A DNA stretch of 64,000 nt from Labilibacter sediminis (GTDB taxonomy: Bacteria > Bacteroidota > Bacteroidia > Bacteroidales > Marinilabiliaceae): NCBI RefSeq assembly GCF_005877885.1, contig NZ_VCHY01000003.1:186001-250000 (forward strand). Reading direction: 5' to 3'. Shown here one piece after another: positions 16,967 through 26,334 of the stretch. The position numbers and the translations under genes were made by a program. Each line of letters opens with the position of its first letter. Within the stretch, counting starts at the first letter, position 1. Below the pieces are notes generated by a model. That model had not been told where the DNA came from, ran no database searches, and worked only from the letters and a program-made list of their open reading frames with translations.

Positions 16967-17132
16967 CCCGCATTATGTATTAGAACTTCGTCATGAGGAT
17001 TGAAAGTGCAATAAAACAAGACTTTACCGAAACGAGGCATAGCATCGTTCTGGTGAGTTGAGGTGAAGTAACGAAGTGACTTTTTTTGAAGGAATTTCAA
17101 TGTGTAATAGATTTTCTAATGCATATTATGGG
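16967..17132 (-). mobile_element. 166-bp miniature inverted-repeat element (MITE), copy 1
   Basis: Begins CCCGCATTATGTATTAG and ends CTAATGCATATTATGGG, and is flanked by a perfect 5-bp direct repeat TTAAA (16962-16966 and 17133-17137). It has exactly the length of the two other copies (38714, 49751) and lies in the opposite orientation to them. No ORF. It lies between the nitroreductase stop codon and the terminator. Confidence 0.9.
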
Positions 17133-17136
17133 TTAA

Positions 17137-17167
17137 AACACTCTAGATCAAACCCCTAGGGTGTTTT
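17137..17167 (+). terminator. Terminator of the nitroreductase gene
   Basis: AACACTCTAG pairs with CTAGGGTGTT (one G-T pair) and is followed by TTTT. It was separated from its gene by the inserted miniature element. Confidence 0.65.
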
Positions 17168-17270
17168 ATATGCAGTATACAAATCAGAAAAGTACCTTAG
17201 CAATAAACAGCTTATTAAATTTAAAAAAAGTAAATCTCCTGAATGCCTTAAAACTATGCCAATAGCTACA

Positions 17271-18065
17271 TTATTTAAAGAACAGCAAAACGGCAGATAT
17301 GGCAATTACACCTAACACAAAAAAACGATAGGCCTTTTCCGGAATTAATTTAACCAGTTGTTTTCCTGTAAAGGCACCAACTAATAAAACAGGTAACATC
17401 ACAAGATTTAGTTGAAAAGTACTTGCTGTAATGGATTTCCAGTAAAAAACATGAATAGGAACTTTAAGCACATTAAGCATTAAATAAAACCAGGCTCCTG
17501 TGCCAATAAAACTATTCTTGGGCAAACGCATACTCATCAGGTACAAATTAAAAATAGGACCTGCTGCATTGCCTATCATAGTGGCAAAACCACCCGATAA
17601 CCCCAATGAAGTAGAAAACCATTTTTTATCGGTAAAAGAATCTTTTTTACCCGAATAGTCCTTATAAATTATTATGACCAAACAAACCAATATGGCCACT
17701 CCAATGGTATCTCTAAACTGATCATCATTAATATACTTACCTACAAAAGTAGCCAATACTACACCCAATAATGCCCACGGTAAAAGTATTTTAATATACT
17801 TCCATTTGGCATTGCGACTATAATAAATGACTGCAAATGTATCGCCAAATATTAAAAACGGTAAAAGAATCCCTACAGAAGCCATACCTCCATACAGATA
17901 GGCTAAAATTGGAATATTAATCATGGCAAAACCTTTAAGTCCACTCTTACTTAAGCCTGTTACCAATGCACATAAAACAGTGATCCACCATGTAAACCAA
18001 TTTGTATGTAATGGATTAAGAATTGATTCTAACATAAGCACAAAGGAAAGCATTATTTTATGCAA
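17271..18065 (-). CDS. Sulfite exporter TauE/SafE family membrane protein
   Basis: A 264-aa permease of the TauE/SafE (formerly DUF81) family with about eight hydrophobic segments. Typical is the first half GLSKSGLKGFAMINIPILA followed by a repeated second-half segment LGLSGGFATMIGNAAGPIFNLYL. The family moves sulfur or organic anions out of cells; the specific substrate cannot be inferred. Transcribed alone. The longest start is used; a later Met (MLESILN) is possible. Confidence 0.88.
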   Translation of the reverse strand: MHKIMLSFVLMLESILNPLHTNWFTWWITVLCALVTGLSKSGLKGFAMINIPILAYLYGGMASVGILLPFLIFGDTFAVIYYSRNAKWKYIKILLPWALLGVVLATFVGKYINDDQFRDTIGVAILVCLVIIIYKDYSGKKDSFTDKKWFSTSLGLSGGFATMIGNAAGPIFNLYLMSMRLPKNSFIGTGAWFYLMLNVLKVPIHVFYWKSITASTFQLNLVMLPVLLVGAFTGKQLVKLIPEKAYRFFVLGVIAISAVLLFFK

Positions 18066-18272
18066 CTTTTATAATTTTTTACACAAATCAAAAATCTATC
18101 AATACATCCCACATAATCTTTCATTTATTCTAATAACTAAAATGCATTACACCTTATATTTTAGCTTATCTATCATCAATTTAATAGAGCAAAAGTGGTA
18201 ATTTTTAAGTATATTATATCGCTCCTTAATTTGTTAAGTACCATTCGTTTTTAGTTAGATACGATAAGTTAA

Positions 18273-21200
18273 ATGTTAAAGTATTTTACTCTAATCATAT
18301 TAAGTTTAGTGTTTCAGGTAACAGAAGCAAAATACTGGTTTGTACCTGTGGAAACTGAAGTTGGTGCCAATATGGTACGCTCTGTATTTCGTGATCACAG
18401 AGGTTACCTGTGGGTTGGTAACCAAAGAGTTGGACTAATGAGATATGATGGGTACGAAATGCATCAATACCTTCATAACGACGAAGACTCCTTATCATTA
18501 AGTAGTGATTTTGTAACATCTATTCATGAAGATTCTCATCACACGCTTTGGATTGGTACAGCACGCGGATTAAATAAATACATTCCGGAACAAGATAAAT
18601 TCGCCCACTACCACTTCGGAGATGAAAGCATTACACACCTTTCATCTAAATACATTAATAATATTATTGAAGCACCTGATTCTTCTCTTCTAATCCTAAG
18701 TCAGAAAGGCATTTTCAAGTATAATAGAAATACAGACTCCTTTACTTCTTTACCAATTACCAATTTAAACTCCAACAATATTATGTGTGCAGATTGGGAT
18801 AGCCAGGGTAGAATGTGGTTTGGTACTAACAGTAAAGACGGCCTTTTTCTATATCACCCTAATGATTCATCCTTTGAATATTTTCCGTATACCAACACCC
18901 AAACAAATTTATCAGGATATAAAACACTGGTCATTGATGATAAGGATAGATTTTGGTATGGACACTTTGGTGTTGGTTTTGCAGAATTCAATCCAAATAA
19001 CAAGAAGTTTAAGTTTTATCCAACAAAAAGAGAAGGAATTGGAACTTTTGGCACAAGTATACATTGTATTACTGAGATTGATGATACCAATATATTTATA
19101 GGAATAGACCAGGGAGGAATAAATATCTTTAATCGCGAAACAAAGCGATTTAGATATATCTTAAACTCAAACCCAACATACGGCAAATTACTATCCAATG
19201 GAATTTACTGTATTCACAAAGATTATGAAGGTATTATTTGGGTAGGAACATCCCGGGGAGGAATAAGTTATTCTAATGCTAAAGAAACACGCTTTAATAG
19301 TTACAATCCCATTGCCATCCCCAATGTTAGAAAAAACCAACCCTTATATTATCCCTCATTTGGTTTTAACAGTTGTTTTTTAGAGGATTCGCAAGGCTTA
19401 ATCTGGATTGGCACTGACGGCGGAGGTGCATTCACTTATAACAGGGATACCAAACGATTTAAAATGTTGCAAAGATTTTTACCTCCTGATTTTAACGTAA
19501 TCAGAGCCATCAATGAAGATTCAGATGGTAATATTTGGCTAACTCCCTGGCAGGGTAATGTCACTAAATTCTACCCTGTTACCAAAACTTATACTATAGA
19601 ATATTTTACATCGCAAAATACTGTTGAACTTAGCGACCGTTCATTTTGGAGTATGTTTATCGATAGTAAGGATCGTTTTTGGATCACACGTAACTATGGA
19701 GAAATTGATTTATACAATAAGAATAAAGAGTTGATAAATGAATTTTTTATTGGTGATTCATTAGGCTATATGAGTTCAAAGATCTTTGAAAGCAAAAGCG
19801 GGAACATTTATTCCGTTTCACGGGCAGGTATACACAGATTAGATGAAACCAAAAATACCATGAACAAAATTGTAGATATCACCAAACTGGCCTACATGGA
19901 TTTTGATGAAAATGAAGACATCTGGTTTGGTGGCGATTTTGGAAAAATTTATCATTGCGATAAAAACGGAGAAAATATAACTACCTATAAAATTGATATT
20001 GGTATAGAAAGAGTTTTAATACAAGCCGTAAAATATGCAAACAATCAGGTTTACGCATCAACCAATTGTGGACTAATTATTTACGATATCAACTCAAAGG
20101 ATTTTACACAATTTACAAAAGAAGACGGCTTACAGGGTGATCAGTTTTTTTTGCAGTCGGGACTAAAAACCTCCAATGGTGAAATCTTTTTTGGAGGTAT
20201 TAACGGGTTTAGCACATTTAAACCGGATATGCTCACCAAAAACCTTGTACTCCCACCTGTATACATAACTAACCTTCAGGTATCACAAAAAAAAGAAAAA
20301 CACCAACAAAACACCATCTCTTACAATATCAGAACCGAATATTTAAATAAAGTAGAGTTAGATTGGAAATCGCAACAGACTCTGCAACTTAATTTTGTGG
20401 CGATTAATTTAACATTTCCTGATAAAAATAAATTTGCATATAAACTGCATGGTTACGATGAAGAATGGCATAGCTCCAATGCCTATTCGAGAAAAGCCGT
20501 ATACACCAATCTTAACCCGGGTGAATATAAATTTCAGGTTATAGCCAGCAATAACGATGGATTATGGAATAAAGAGGGAAGCACATTGACCATTATTATC
20601 CACCCCCCTTTCTGGAAAACCGGATGGTTTTACGCTCTTGTATTTGTTTTAATTATAGTCCTTTTTTATTTGGGTTTTATGTATCGCGAACGAAAGATCG
20701 TATTATACAACCAAAGATTAAAGGTTGAAGTAGACAGACGCACATACATTATCCAACAACAAAAAGAAAAGCTTGATGAACAAAATCAAACGCTGGAAAA
20801 TCAATACGAAGAATTAGAAACCAACCAGGAAGAGTTACAGGTGCAGAATGAAGAACTTTTTATGCACAGAAACCATTTGAAGCAGCTTGTTGACGAAAAA
20901 ACCCGGGACCTGATTAAAGCCAAAGAAAAAGCAGAAGAATCGGATAAATTAAAATCTTCATTCTTAGCCAATATGTCGCACGAAATACGTACACCAATGA
21001 ATGCTATTGTTGGTTTCTCCGGCTTACTTACCGATCCTGAACTTCCCGTAGAAGAAAGAAAAAAATATGTTTCAATGGTTACCTCCAATACCGAATCATT
21101 GCTTCATTTAATAGAAGATATTCTTGACTTTTCCATGATTGAAAGCAATCAAATGAAAATTGTTTTTCACGAAGTTTCTATAAATGATTTACTAAACAGC

Positions 21201-21617
21201 ATCTACAATAATTTTGCACTAAGAAATAAATCAAAGCACGTAGAGTTCCGACTTAACAATGAGATTGAAGAAAAAAATCTAAATATTCATTCAGATGAAT
21301 ACCGGATTCAACAAATCCTTACCAACCTAATGAGTAATGCCATAAAATTTACACCCAAAGGCTATATCGAGTTAGGATGCAAGTTAAATAATAACAAGCT
21401 TGAAATATATGTTACCGATACAGGAATGGGCATGAGCCTAAAAGAACAAAGTTTAGTATTTAAGCAATTTGTGAAAATTGATAAAGACAAATCGGAAAAC
21501 AAAAGAGGTGTTGGTTTGGGCTTAACAATTTCCAACAGATTGGCCCAAATGCTTAATTGTAGCCTGAATGTAAAATCTGCTTTAAATAAGGGGACTACCT
21601 TTACTTTAACCTTTTAG
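18273..21617 (+). CDS. Two-component propeller sensor histidine kinase, no receiver domain
   Basis: 1114 aa. Signal peptide, then about 14 propeller repeats (motifs such as [45 protein letters not shown]) to about residue 680; a Y_Y_Y domain at about 690-770; one membrane helix near 787-808 ([18 protein letters not shown]); a Glu-rich coiled coil; HisKA with phospho-acceptor His903 in [18 protein letters not shown]; and HATPase with N box [17 protein letters not shown] and [10 protein letters not shown]. It stops there. Classic hybrid regulators of the phylum add a receiver and AraC domain, both absent. No response regulator gene lies next to it, so the partner is elsewhere. The input is presumably periplasmic. 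Confidence 0.94.
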   Translation: MLKYFTLIILSLVFQVTEAKYWFVPVETEVGANMVRSVFRDHRGYLWVGNQRVGLMRYDGYEMHQYLHNDEDSLSLSSDFVTSIHEDSHHTLWIGTARGLNKYIPEQDKFAHYHFGDESITHLSSKYINNIIEAPDSSLLILSQKGIFKYNRNTDSFTSLPITNLNSNNIMCADWDSQGRMWFGTNSKDGLFLYHPNDSSFEYFPYTNTQTNLSGYKTLVIDDKDRFWYGHFGVGFAEFNPNNKKFKFYPTKREGIGTFGTSIHCITEIDDTNIFIGIDQGGINIFNRETKRFRYILNSNPTYGKLLSNGIYCIHKDYEGIIWVGTSRGGISYSNAKETRFNSYNPIAIPNVRKNQPLYYPSFGFNSCFLEDSQGLIWIGTDGGGAFTYNRDTKRFKMLQRFLPPDFNVIRAINEDSDGNIWLTPWQGNVTKFYPVTKTYTIEYFTSQNTVELSDRSFWSMFIDSKDRFWITRNYGEIDLYNKNKELINEFFIGDSLGYMSSKIFESKSGNIYSVSRAGIHRLDETKNTMNKIVDITKLAYMDFDENEDIWFGGDFGKIYHCDKNGENITTYKIDIGIERVLIQAVKYANNQVYASTNCGLIIYDINSKDFTQFTKEDGLQGDQFFLQSGLKTSNGEIFFGGINGFSTFKPDMLTKNLVLPPVYITNLQVSQKKEKHQQNTISYNIRTEYLNKVELDWKSQQTLQLNFVAINLTFPDKNKFAYKLHGYDEEWHSSNAYSRKAVYTNLNPGEYKFQVIASNNDGLWNKEGSTLTIIIHPPFWKTGWFYALVFVLIIVLFYLGFMYRERKIVLYNQRLKVEVDRRTYIIQQQKEKLDEQNQTLENQYEELETNQEELQVQNEELFMHRNHLKQLVDEKTRDLIKAKEKAEESDKLKSSFLANMSHEIRTPMNAIVGFSGLLTDPELPVEERKKYVSMVTSNTESLLHLIEDILDFSMIESNQMKIVFHEVSINDLLNSIYNNFALRNKSKHVEFRLNNEIEEKNLNIHSDEYRIQQILTNLMSNAIKFTPKGYIELGCKLNNNKLEIYVTDTGMGMSLKEQSLVFKQFVKIDKDKSENKRGVGLGLTISNRLAQMLNCSLNVKSALNKGTTFTLTF

Positions 21618-21641
21618 AAACCTGCTGTACTATGCAAAATT

Positions 21642-21659
21642 CCCGGGTTAAAACCCGGG
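21642..21659. terminator. Palindrome after the sensor kinase gene
   Basis: CCCGGGTT/AACCCGGG nearly without loop, 24 bp after the stop. No T-run follows, so it may be a processing or termination hairpin of another type. Confidence 0.4.
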
Positions 21660-21714
21660 TCTAGTGATAGAATCAATCACTTATAAATCCTCTTTCAATT
21701 TCAGCTAAATTATT

Positions 21715-21722
21715 TATATTTG
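21715..21722 (+). promoter_or_regulatory. Probable -7 element of the tRNA-Arg promoter
   Basis: TATATTTG fits TAnnTTTG and ends 17 bp before the mature tRNA 5' end. The -33 element is not obvious. Confidence 0.55.
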
Positions 21723-21739
21723 CATCCAGCATAAGGGAT

Positions 21740-21811
21740 GGCCCCATAGTTCAAGGGATAGAATAGTTGTTTCCTAAACAATAGATACTGGTTCGAGTCC
21801 AGTTGGGGCTA
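21740..21811 (+). tRNA. tRNA-Arg (anticodon CCT)
   Basis: A full cloverleaf can be drawn. Acceptor GGCCCCA/TGGGGCT (first pair G-U), D stem GTTC/GAAT, anticodon stem GTTGT/ACAAT with loop TTCCTAA (CCT at 34-36), T stem ACTGG/CCAGT with loop TTCGAGT, discriminator A. CCA is not fully encoded. Its 3' end is the integration site of the following island, which restores the 3' sequence. Confidence 0.95.
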
Positions 21812-21834
21812 CTAGATAGTTTTATTACCAACTG

Positions 21835-21870
21835 AATATCACCTCTTTAATTAGGGGTGATATTTTTTTT
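21835..21870 (+). terminator. Terminator at the left end of the island
   Basis: AATATCACCTC pairs with GGGGTGATATT and is followed by TTTTTTT. It now ends the tRNA transcript in place of the chromosomal terminator moved to 27787. From 21871 to 22069 nothing else is seen. Confidence 0.75.
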
Positions 21871-22069
21871 AGTCTACATTTAGTCTACTAACACAGGAAT
21901 TGTTTTTTTAAATCGCCCAAATTATAACATTGTGGATTCAATTTGGTATCGTCCAAAATCCTTCATAAGTAGAATCATTATATAATTTGCTTTTTGAACA
22001 ATTTATTATAGTTTTATTAAATGACAATACTGATGTAGCATTATCATTATAACCTAAAAAGATACGAAG

Positions 22070-24031
22070 ATGACTGCAAATATAACTGATAAAGAGTTTT
22101 TTAAAATTATTAATAAAGGTAGTAGTAAATATTCAGATAATATCGAAGAAGGCTTTCCTTATTGGTGTTTAGAAGTCGCTTTCCCTTTTTTATCTGAGGA
22201 TGAAATAGAGAATTCTATATTTGGTTTGAGTGGCAATGACGATTCAATTGATGCTTTTTTCGTTAATGAAAGCTCAAAAGATATTTACTTTATACAGTGT
22301 AAATCATCAAGAAGTGAAAAGCAAATGGGTGCATGTGATAAAGAATGGTTCACATATCTGTATACTGTACCTAATAGATTAAAAAATGACGATTATATTG
22401 ATAAGCACAAGAATGAGAGAATCGCTGAGATATCTTCCGAATTTGCTATTTATTCAAAAAAAGGATACACAACAAACTTTTACTTCTTTCATCTTGGGTA
22501 CAATCCTAATGAGGAAATAATAAATTCCTACAACACTAATGGTGAAAACTTTCAATACTATGGATTTGAGGAATTAAAAGACGTTTATTTTGAATACGCA
22601 TCAAGAATAAATTTATCAGAACCTGAGTCATTCGACATTAATATTGACTACTCTTCTAAACCAGAAACAATTAATCAGAAAATTGGGCAGCACTACACCC
22701 TTATTTCTATTATTACTGGTGATGAAATCGTTAGACTTAGAGAAACTTATAAGTATCAATTATTTGATAAGAACGTACGCTATAACCTCGGCTTAAATAA
22801 AGTAAATAAACAAATTGTCGAAAGCGCAGATAAGAATAAAAGTGATTTTTATTTTTATAATAATGGATTAACCATTACGGCGGCAAAATTTAAAACTAAA
22901 GGAAAATCAGTTAAAGTTGACAGACCACAAATAATTAATGGAGCCCAAACAGTTGACTCTATTTTTACTGCTTATTCAAAAAGATTAAATAAACTTAAAC
23001 GTGAACTTGCTTGTAGAGAAAGTGCTAAACGCAAGGTGTCTGAAGAATTTCGTGAGATTAAGGTTATGTTTCGAATAATACAAACAAATGAAACAGAGCA
23101 AGATTTTGAAACAAATGTAATTAAGTCTAATAACACACAGAACGCTGTACAGATAAGGGATTTTTATTCAAACAACCCAGAACAGGTTGAATTGCAACGG
23201 AAATTTGCTAAGCAAGGTTATTTTTATGAAATAAAACGAGGAGAAAGAAATTATATTAAAAAGAACTTTCATACCAAACTTAACTTAAAGCTTAATGATT
23301 TTATATATAAAGATGAGCTTTTAGACATAGAGCGCATAGCAAGTATAATGAGAGCGTTTAAATTAGAACCTGGTGCAAGAGAGGTTGGGGCAAAAAGAAT
23401 ATTAAATGATGACGATGTTTATAACTCAATCTTTGGAGGTTCGGCAATAGATGTTACCGATCTGGTGGTTAAAGAAATGATATTTGCCTATAATATTTTC
23501 AATATTATTGAACATGAATCTAAACAGTACAATGCAATTCTTAAACTTCTATTACACTTAGACGATAGAAACTCTGATTTTTTAAAAATAAAAAGGCTAA
23601 TAGAAAGCTCTCTAGTCCTGAATGATGTAATAAAGGGAAAATACAAAGACCTTACAGCATACAATAAAAATAAAGAAAAACATAAAAAAGCAGTCAGAAG
23701 ATACATCCCTTTTTCACAGGGCAAGTACTTAGCTCTTGCAATCTTCAAACTCGTTATAGAGGAGTGTGGTTATTATAACAGCTTAATTGACACTGAACTA
23801 TACAAAGATAAAACTTTTATAAAAGACAGAATTGTCGCTCCTTGGCTACCTATGATTTTAAGCAAATTACTTGTAAAGGAATACGAAAGAGCAGTTTTTT
23901 CTGATGGAATTTCATTAAATTCATTTTACCTTAGACCTAAAACATTTGAAAATATTTATGAAAACTTCGAACAGCTAGATATAACTGAGGATAAAGAATA
24001 TACAGAAATATTTAAATTACGTTTGAGTTAG
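22070..24031 (+). CDS. AIPR-family (abortive infection) protein with N-terminal nuclease-like region
   Basis: 653 aa. The central AIPR domain is shown by DFYFYNNGLTITAAKF (residues about 259-274) and VDRPQIINGAQTVDSIFTAY (about 283-302), the NNG...xxNGxQT signature of the family known from AbiR-like phage resistance. The first 90 residues look like a PD-(D/E)xK (Mrr-type) nuclease: Glu35, then DDSIDAFFV with Asp61 and YFIQCKSS with Gln76-x-Lys78. The C-terminal half has no clear domain. It is the only plus-strand gene of the island and its probable cargo: defence by nucleic-acid cleavage is an inference from the family, not proven. A plain ATG start is used. Confidence 0.85.
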   Translation: MTANITDKEFFKIINKGSSKYSDNIEEGFPYWCLEVAFPFLSEDEIENSIFGLSGNDDSIDAFFVNESSKDIYFIQCKSSRSEKQMGACDKEWFTYLYTVPNRLKNDDYIDKHKNERIAEISSEFAIYSKKGYTTNFYFFHLGYNPNEEIINSYNTNGENFQYYGFEELKDVYFEYASRINLSEPESFDINIDYSSKPETINQKIGQHYTLISIITGDEIVRLRETYKYQLFDKNVRYNLGLNKVNKQIVESADKNKSDFYFYNNGLTITAAKFKTKGKSVKVDRPQIINGAQTVDSIFTAYSKRLNKLKRELACRESAKRKVSEEFREIKVMFRIIQTNETEQDFETNVIKSNNTQNAVQIRDFYSNNPEQVELQRKFAKQGYFYEIKRGERNYIKKNFHTKLNLKLNDFIYKDELLDIERIASIMRAFKLEPGAREVGAKRILNDDDVYNSIFGGSAIDVTDLVVKEMIFAYNIFNIIEHESKQYNAILKLLLHLDDRNSDFLKIKRLIESSLVLNDVIKGKYKDLTAYNKNKEKHKKAVRRYIPFSQGKYLALAIFKLVIEECGYYNSLIDTELYKDKTFIKDRIVAPWLPMILSKLLVKEYERAVFSDGISLNSFYLRPKTFENIYENFEQLDITEDKEYTEIFKLRLS

Positions 24032-24215
24032 ATCATAACTTCAGCTATCCAACTCTAACGGAAATTTTAGATATCATTTCAAATGGCTCTATATTTTTTA
24101 TTCCTGCTTAGGTCGATCATTGCGTTAAAAAAGCTAGTTAACACCTATTTGGACATATGGAAACAAGCAAGGCAGTCTGTATACGAGCCATTTTAAAGAG
24201 GCATTTAGTGCATTG

Positions 24216-24299
24216 AGAGGAAACTTACAGAAGATGAATTAATGAGCTTAATAGACCTTATAATGGCTTCCTACATTACCGAAGAGCAAAGAGTTTAGT
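24216..24299 (+). pseudogene. Short gene remnant in the island
   Basis: An open stretch without start codon encodes KLTEDELMSLIDLIMASYI and a short tail before TAG. It reads like the acidic C-terminus of a small protein, with an in-frame stop just upstream. The rest of the 24032-24480 gap shows nothing recognisable. Confidence 0.3.
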
Positions 24300-24480
24300 C
24301 GTGATAAAAATAAGTATTTAAATAACTAGTATTAATAGGGTTGGTTCTCTTATCTTAAATTGATACTTTAATAATTGTGGCATAAATAAATGAATTGTAA
24401 GTTCCAAAACTAGTATTATTAGTACTCATAGATATCTACAATAGTGCTATACACCAATAGTGTAAAAGCAATTATTATAA

Positions 24481-25356
24481 CTAACCATCACACATTTTTT
24501 CAATAATTGTAATAAAATAGCTAGTAGATACATACCGAGGTATGTTGTCAAGTTCTAGAACACGCTCAAAGATCTCTGTAACCATATTTAAAGCTGTGGG
24601 AAAATCAGATACAAGTTCCATTATAGCACTTATATTTTCAAAATCATCATCTCTCATTGTCCAATAACGAGCACCTGAATCAATTAGATATATACGATTT
24701 AACTCCCTAATATATGCGTATAAAAACAACTGAGCTACAGCCGTATGCTTACTATATCGGCTAGAAAACACATCAATTAGCTCTTGTCTATGAGGGATGA
24801 AAAAATCTCCCATCATCATCGGAGGTACTATAAAACCTTCTTCAATCAGATACTCCCTAATTTCATTAAATTGAATTAACCCAAATTCAAAAACTTCAGG
24901 GTTTAGTAACTTTGTTCCTTTGTTTAATTCTTTATTATTTAATTCTTTATTCTGTTGGGGTTTATTGTGATCTTCATTCAGGTTAATATCCTTATTTTTA
25001 GACTCTTTTATTTGTGGTTTATTGTGTGATTTAACTTCCTTGATATTATACATAGAAATAACAGTAATTGAGTTTTTACCCTTACCTATTACCTTTTTAT
25101 TAATAATTCCTGATTTTTCCCATTTATTAAGCATCCTCCTTACTTTATCCCTTGATAAATTCCATTTCTGTTCTAACTTAGATAAAGACTTAACCACTTC
25201 ACCTCTATTTAATACAATCACATTCCCCATATAATCGTATTTATATGGAATGTCACCTTGGTGAGTGTCTGAATATAATCGAATAAAGCATAATAGTTCA
25301 TTATCAGGTAGCTCTTCCAGAACATGCTTTTCAAGCATAAAGAACGGGTTATTCAT
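24481..25356 (-). CDS. Winged-helix DNA-binding protein (phage replisome-organiser-like)
   Basis: 291 aa. Residues about 10-105 form a winged-helix replication-protein-like N-terminus: LLCFIRLYSDTHQG, LNRGEVVKSLSKLEQKWNLS, RDKVRRMLNKWEKSGII. Next comes a Lys/Asn-rich linker with a small tandem repeat (KELNNKELNKG), then an alpha-helical C-terminal half of unknown fold. Such architecture is common in phage and island replication or regulation proteins of this phylum. It overlaps the HTH gene upstream by four bases, so both are in the integrase operon. Confidence 0.7.
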   Translation of the reverse strand: MNNPFFMLEKHVLEELPDNELLCFIRLYSDTHQGDIPYKYDYMGNVIVLNRGEVVKSLSKLEQKWNLSRDKVRRMLNKWEKSGIINKKVIGKGKNSITVISMYNIKEVKSHNKPQIKESKNKDINLNEDHNKPQQNKELNNKELNKGTKLLNPEVFEFGLIQFNEIREYLIEEGFIVPPMMMGDFFIPHRQELIDVFSSRYSKHTAVAQLFLYAYIRELNRIYLIDSGARYWTMRDDDFENISAIMELVSDFPTALNMVTEIFERVLELDNIPRYVSTSYFITIIEKMCDG

Positions 25357-25547
25357 TTGCCTGATCTTTTAAGTTCTATCAAAACAGATCTGACCTCATC
25401 TGCCTTAAAGTATACTTTTCGGCCTATTCCATAAGCTTTAAGAATTCCACGCTTTCTCCAATCGTATACTGTACAGCGGTTGATTTGGAAATATTCAGAT
25501 ACTTCCTTAATTGTCATTAATTGCATGTTAAATATCCTATGCATCAT
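25353..25547 (-). CDS. Excisionase/AlpA-like helix-turn-helix protein
   Basis: Up to 64 aa; the start may be the internal Met of MQLMTIKEV. The HTH reads LMTIKEVSEYFQINRCTVYDW followed by the wing KAYGIGRKVYFKADEV, the MerR-like HTH_17 pattern of excisionases and AlpA regulators. Its position downstream of the integrase suggests control of excision. Confidence 0.82.
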   Translation of the reverse strand: MMHRIFNMQLMTIKEVSEYFQINRCTVYDWRKRGILKAYGIGRKVYFKADEVRSVLIELKRSGK

Positions 25548-25671
25548 TTAAAAATTTAAGGTTAATGATAACAAAGGCGCCTAGTTATCTTATAAGGAGA
25601 GCGAATGTAGGAATATGTATCGAATGTATTTTGGGGAAATAAACAAATGCAAACTCTTCCCCTATTGCTAA

Positions 25672-26334
25672 TCAGTAAATTATAGTATTTAAGCCTAAAT
25701 ATTTTTTTATACGATCATATATAATCTTCTCACCTGATACATACAATTCTTTTTCCACTGAATATTTCTCAGCCTGTTTAAGAGTTAAAAAAGGCTCCTT
25801 AGAATATATATTTCTTTTGTTTAATATTTCACTGATAATGACAGCTATCTTCATTTTCCCAAGGTTTGGGTTATTTAATGAGATGTTTACATGTAAACAA
25901 TTAATGTAGTTCCTTATGGCATTTTTTATAAAAACGATTTGATTAAGTCGCTGTTTTATTTTTGTATTTAACTCATAGTCTGAATCATATCCCTCTGTTC
26001 CTTCCATATTTTTGAATGCTTTTTCATCTTGAAGAAGTTTTCTTTTCTTACTCTTAGACAAACTAAAAGAATAATTACAACATGCCATATATAATGCATC
26101 CTTTATATCCTCCTGTGATTGCACACACATAATTGAATCAATATCAATATAATCTATAGCATTTCTAAAATATCCGATTTTGAAAGATTCAATTAACATC
26201 AAATTGTCTTTTTTTCTAACCCCACTATTTTTCATTAAAACATTACATGCAAGCACCCTAGTTAGGAAAATAATTGATTCCCTTTTATTCGTTATCTCCA
26301 TCAAACAACTTTTAAATGATTCATCTTCTTTCAA
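25672..26334 (-). CDS. Hypothetical protein of the island
   Basis: 220 aa if it starts at the TTG that overlaps the integrase stop (TTGA); an in-frame ATG lies 33 bp later at 26301. No recognised domain. The sequence is helical and basic, with two Cys and a SKSKKRKLLQDEKAF patch. Co-transcribed with the integrase, so probably an accessory protein of the element. Function unknown. Confidence 0.65.
   Translation of the reverse strand: MKEDESFKSCLMEITNKRESIIFLTRVLACNVLMKNSGVRKKDNLMLIESFKIGYFRNAIDYIDIDSIMCVQSQEDIKDALYMACCNYSFSLSKSKKRKLLQDEKAFKNMEGTEGYDSDYELNTKIKQRLNQIVFIKNAIRNYINCLHVNISLNNPNLGKMKIAVIISEILNKRNIYSKEPFLTLKQAEKYSVEKELYVSGEKIIYDRIKKYLGLNTIIY

Noticed and set aside
24120-24300. A complete small gene after the AIPR gene
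   Set aside because: Stops interrupt all frames before the only coding-like tail, and no start codon is available; treated as a remnant.
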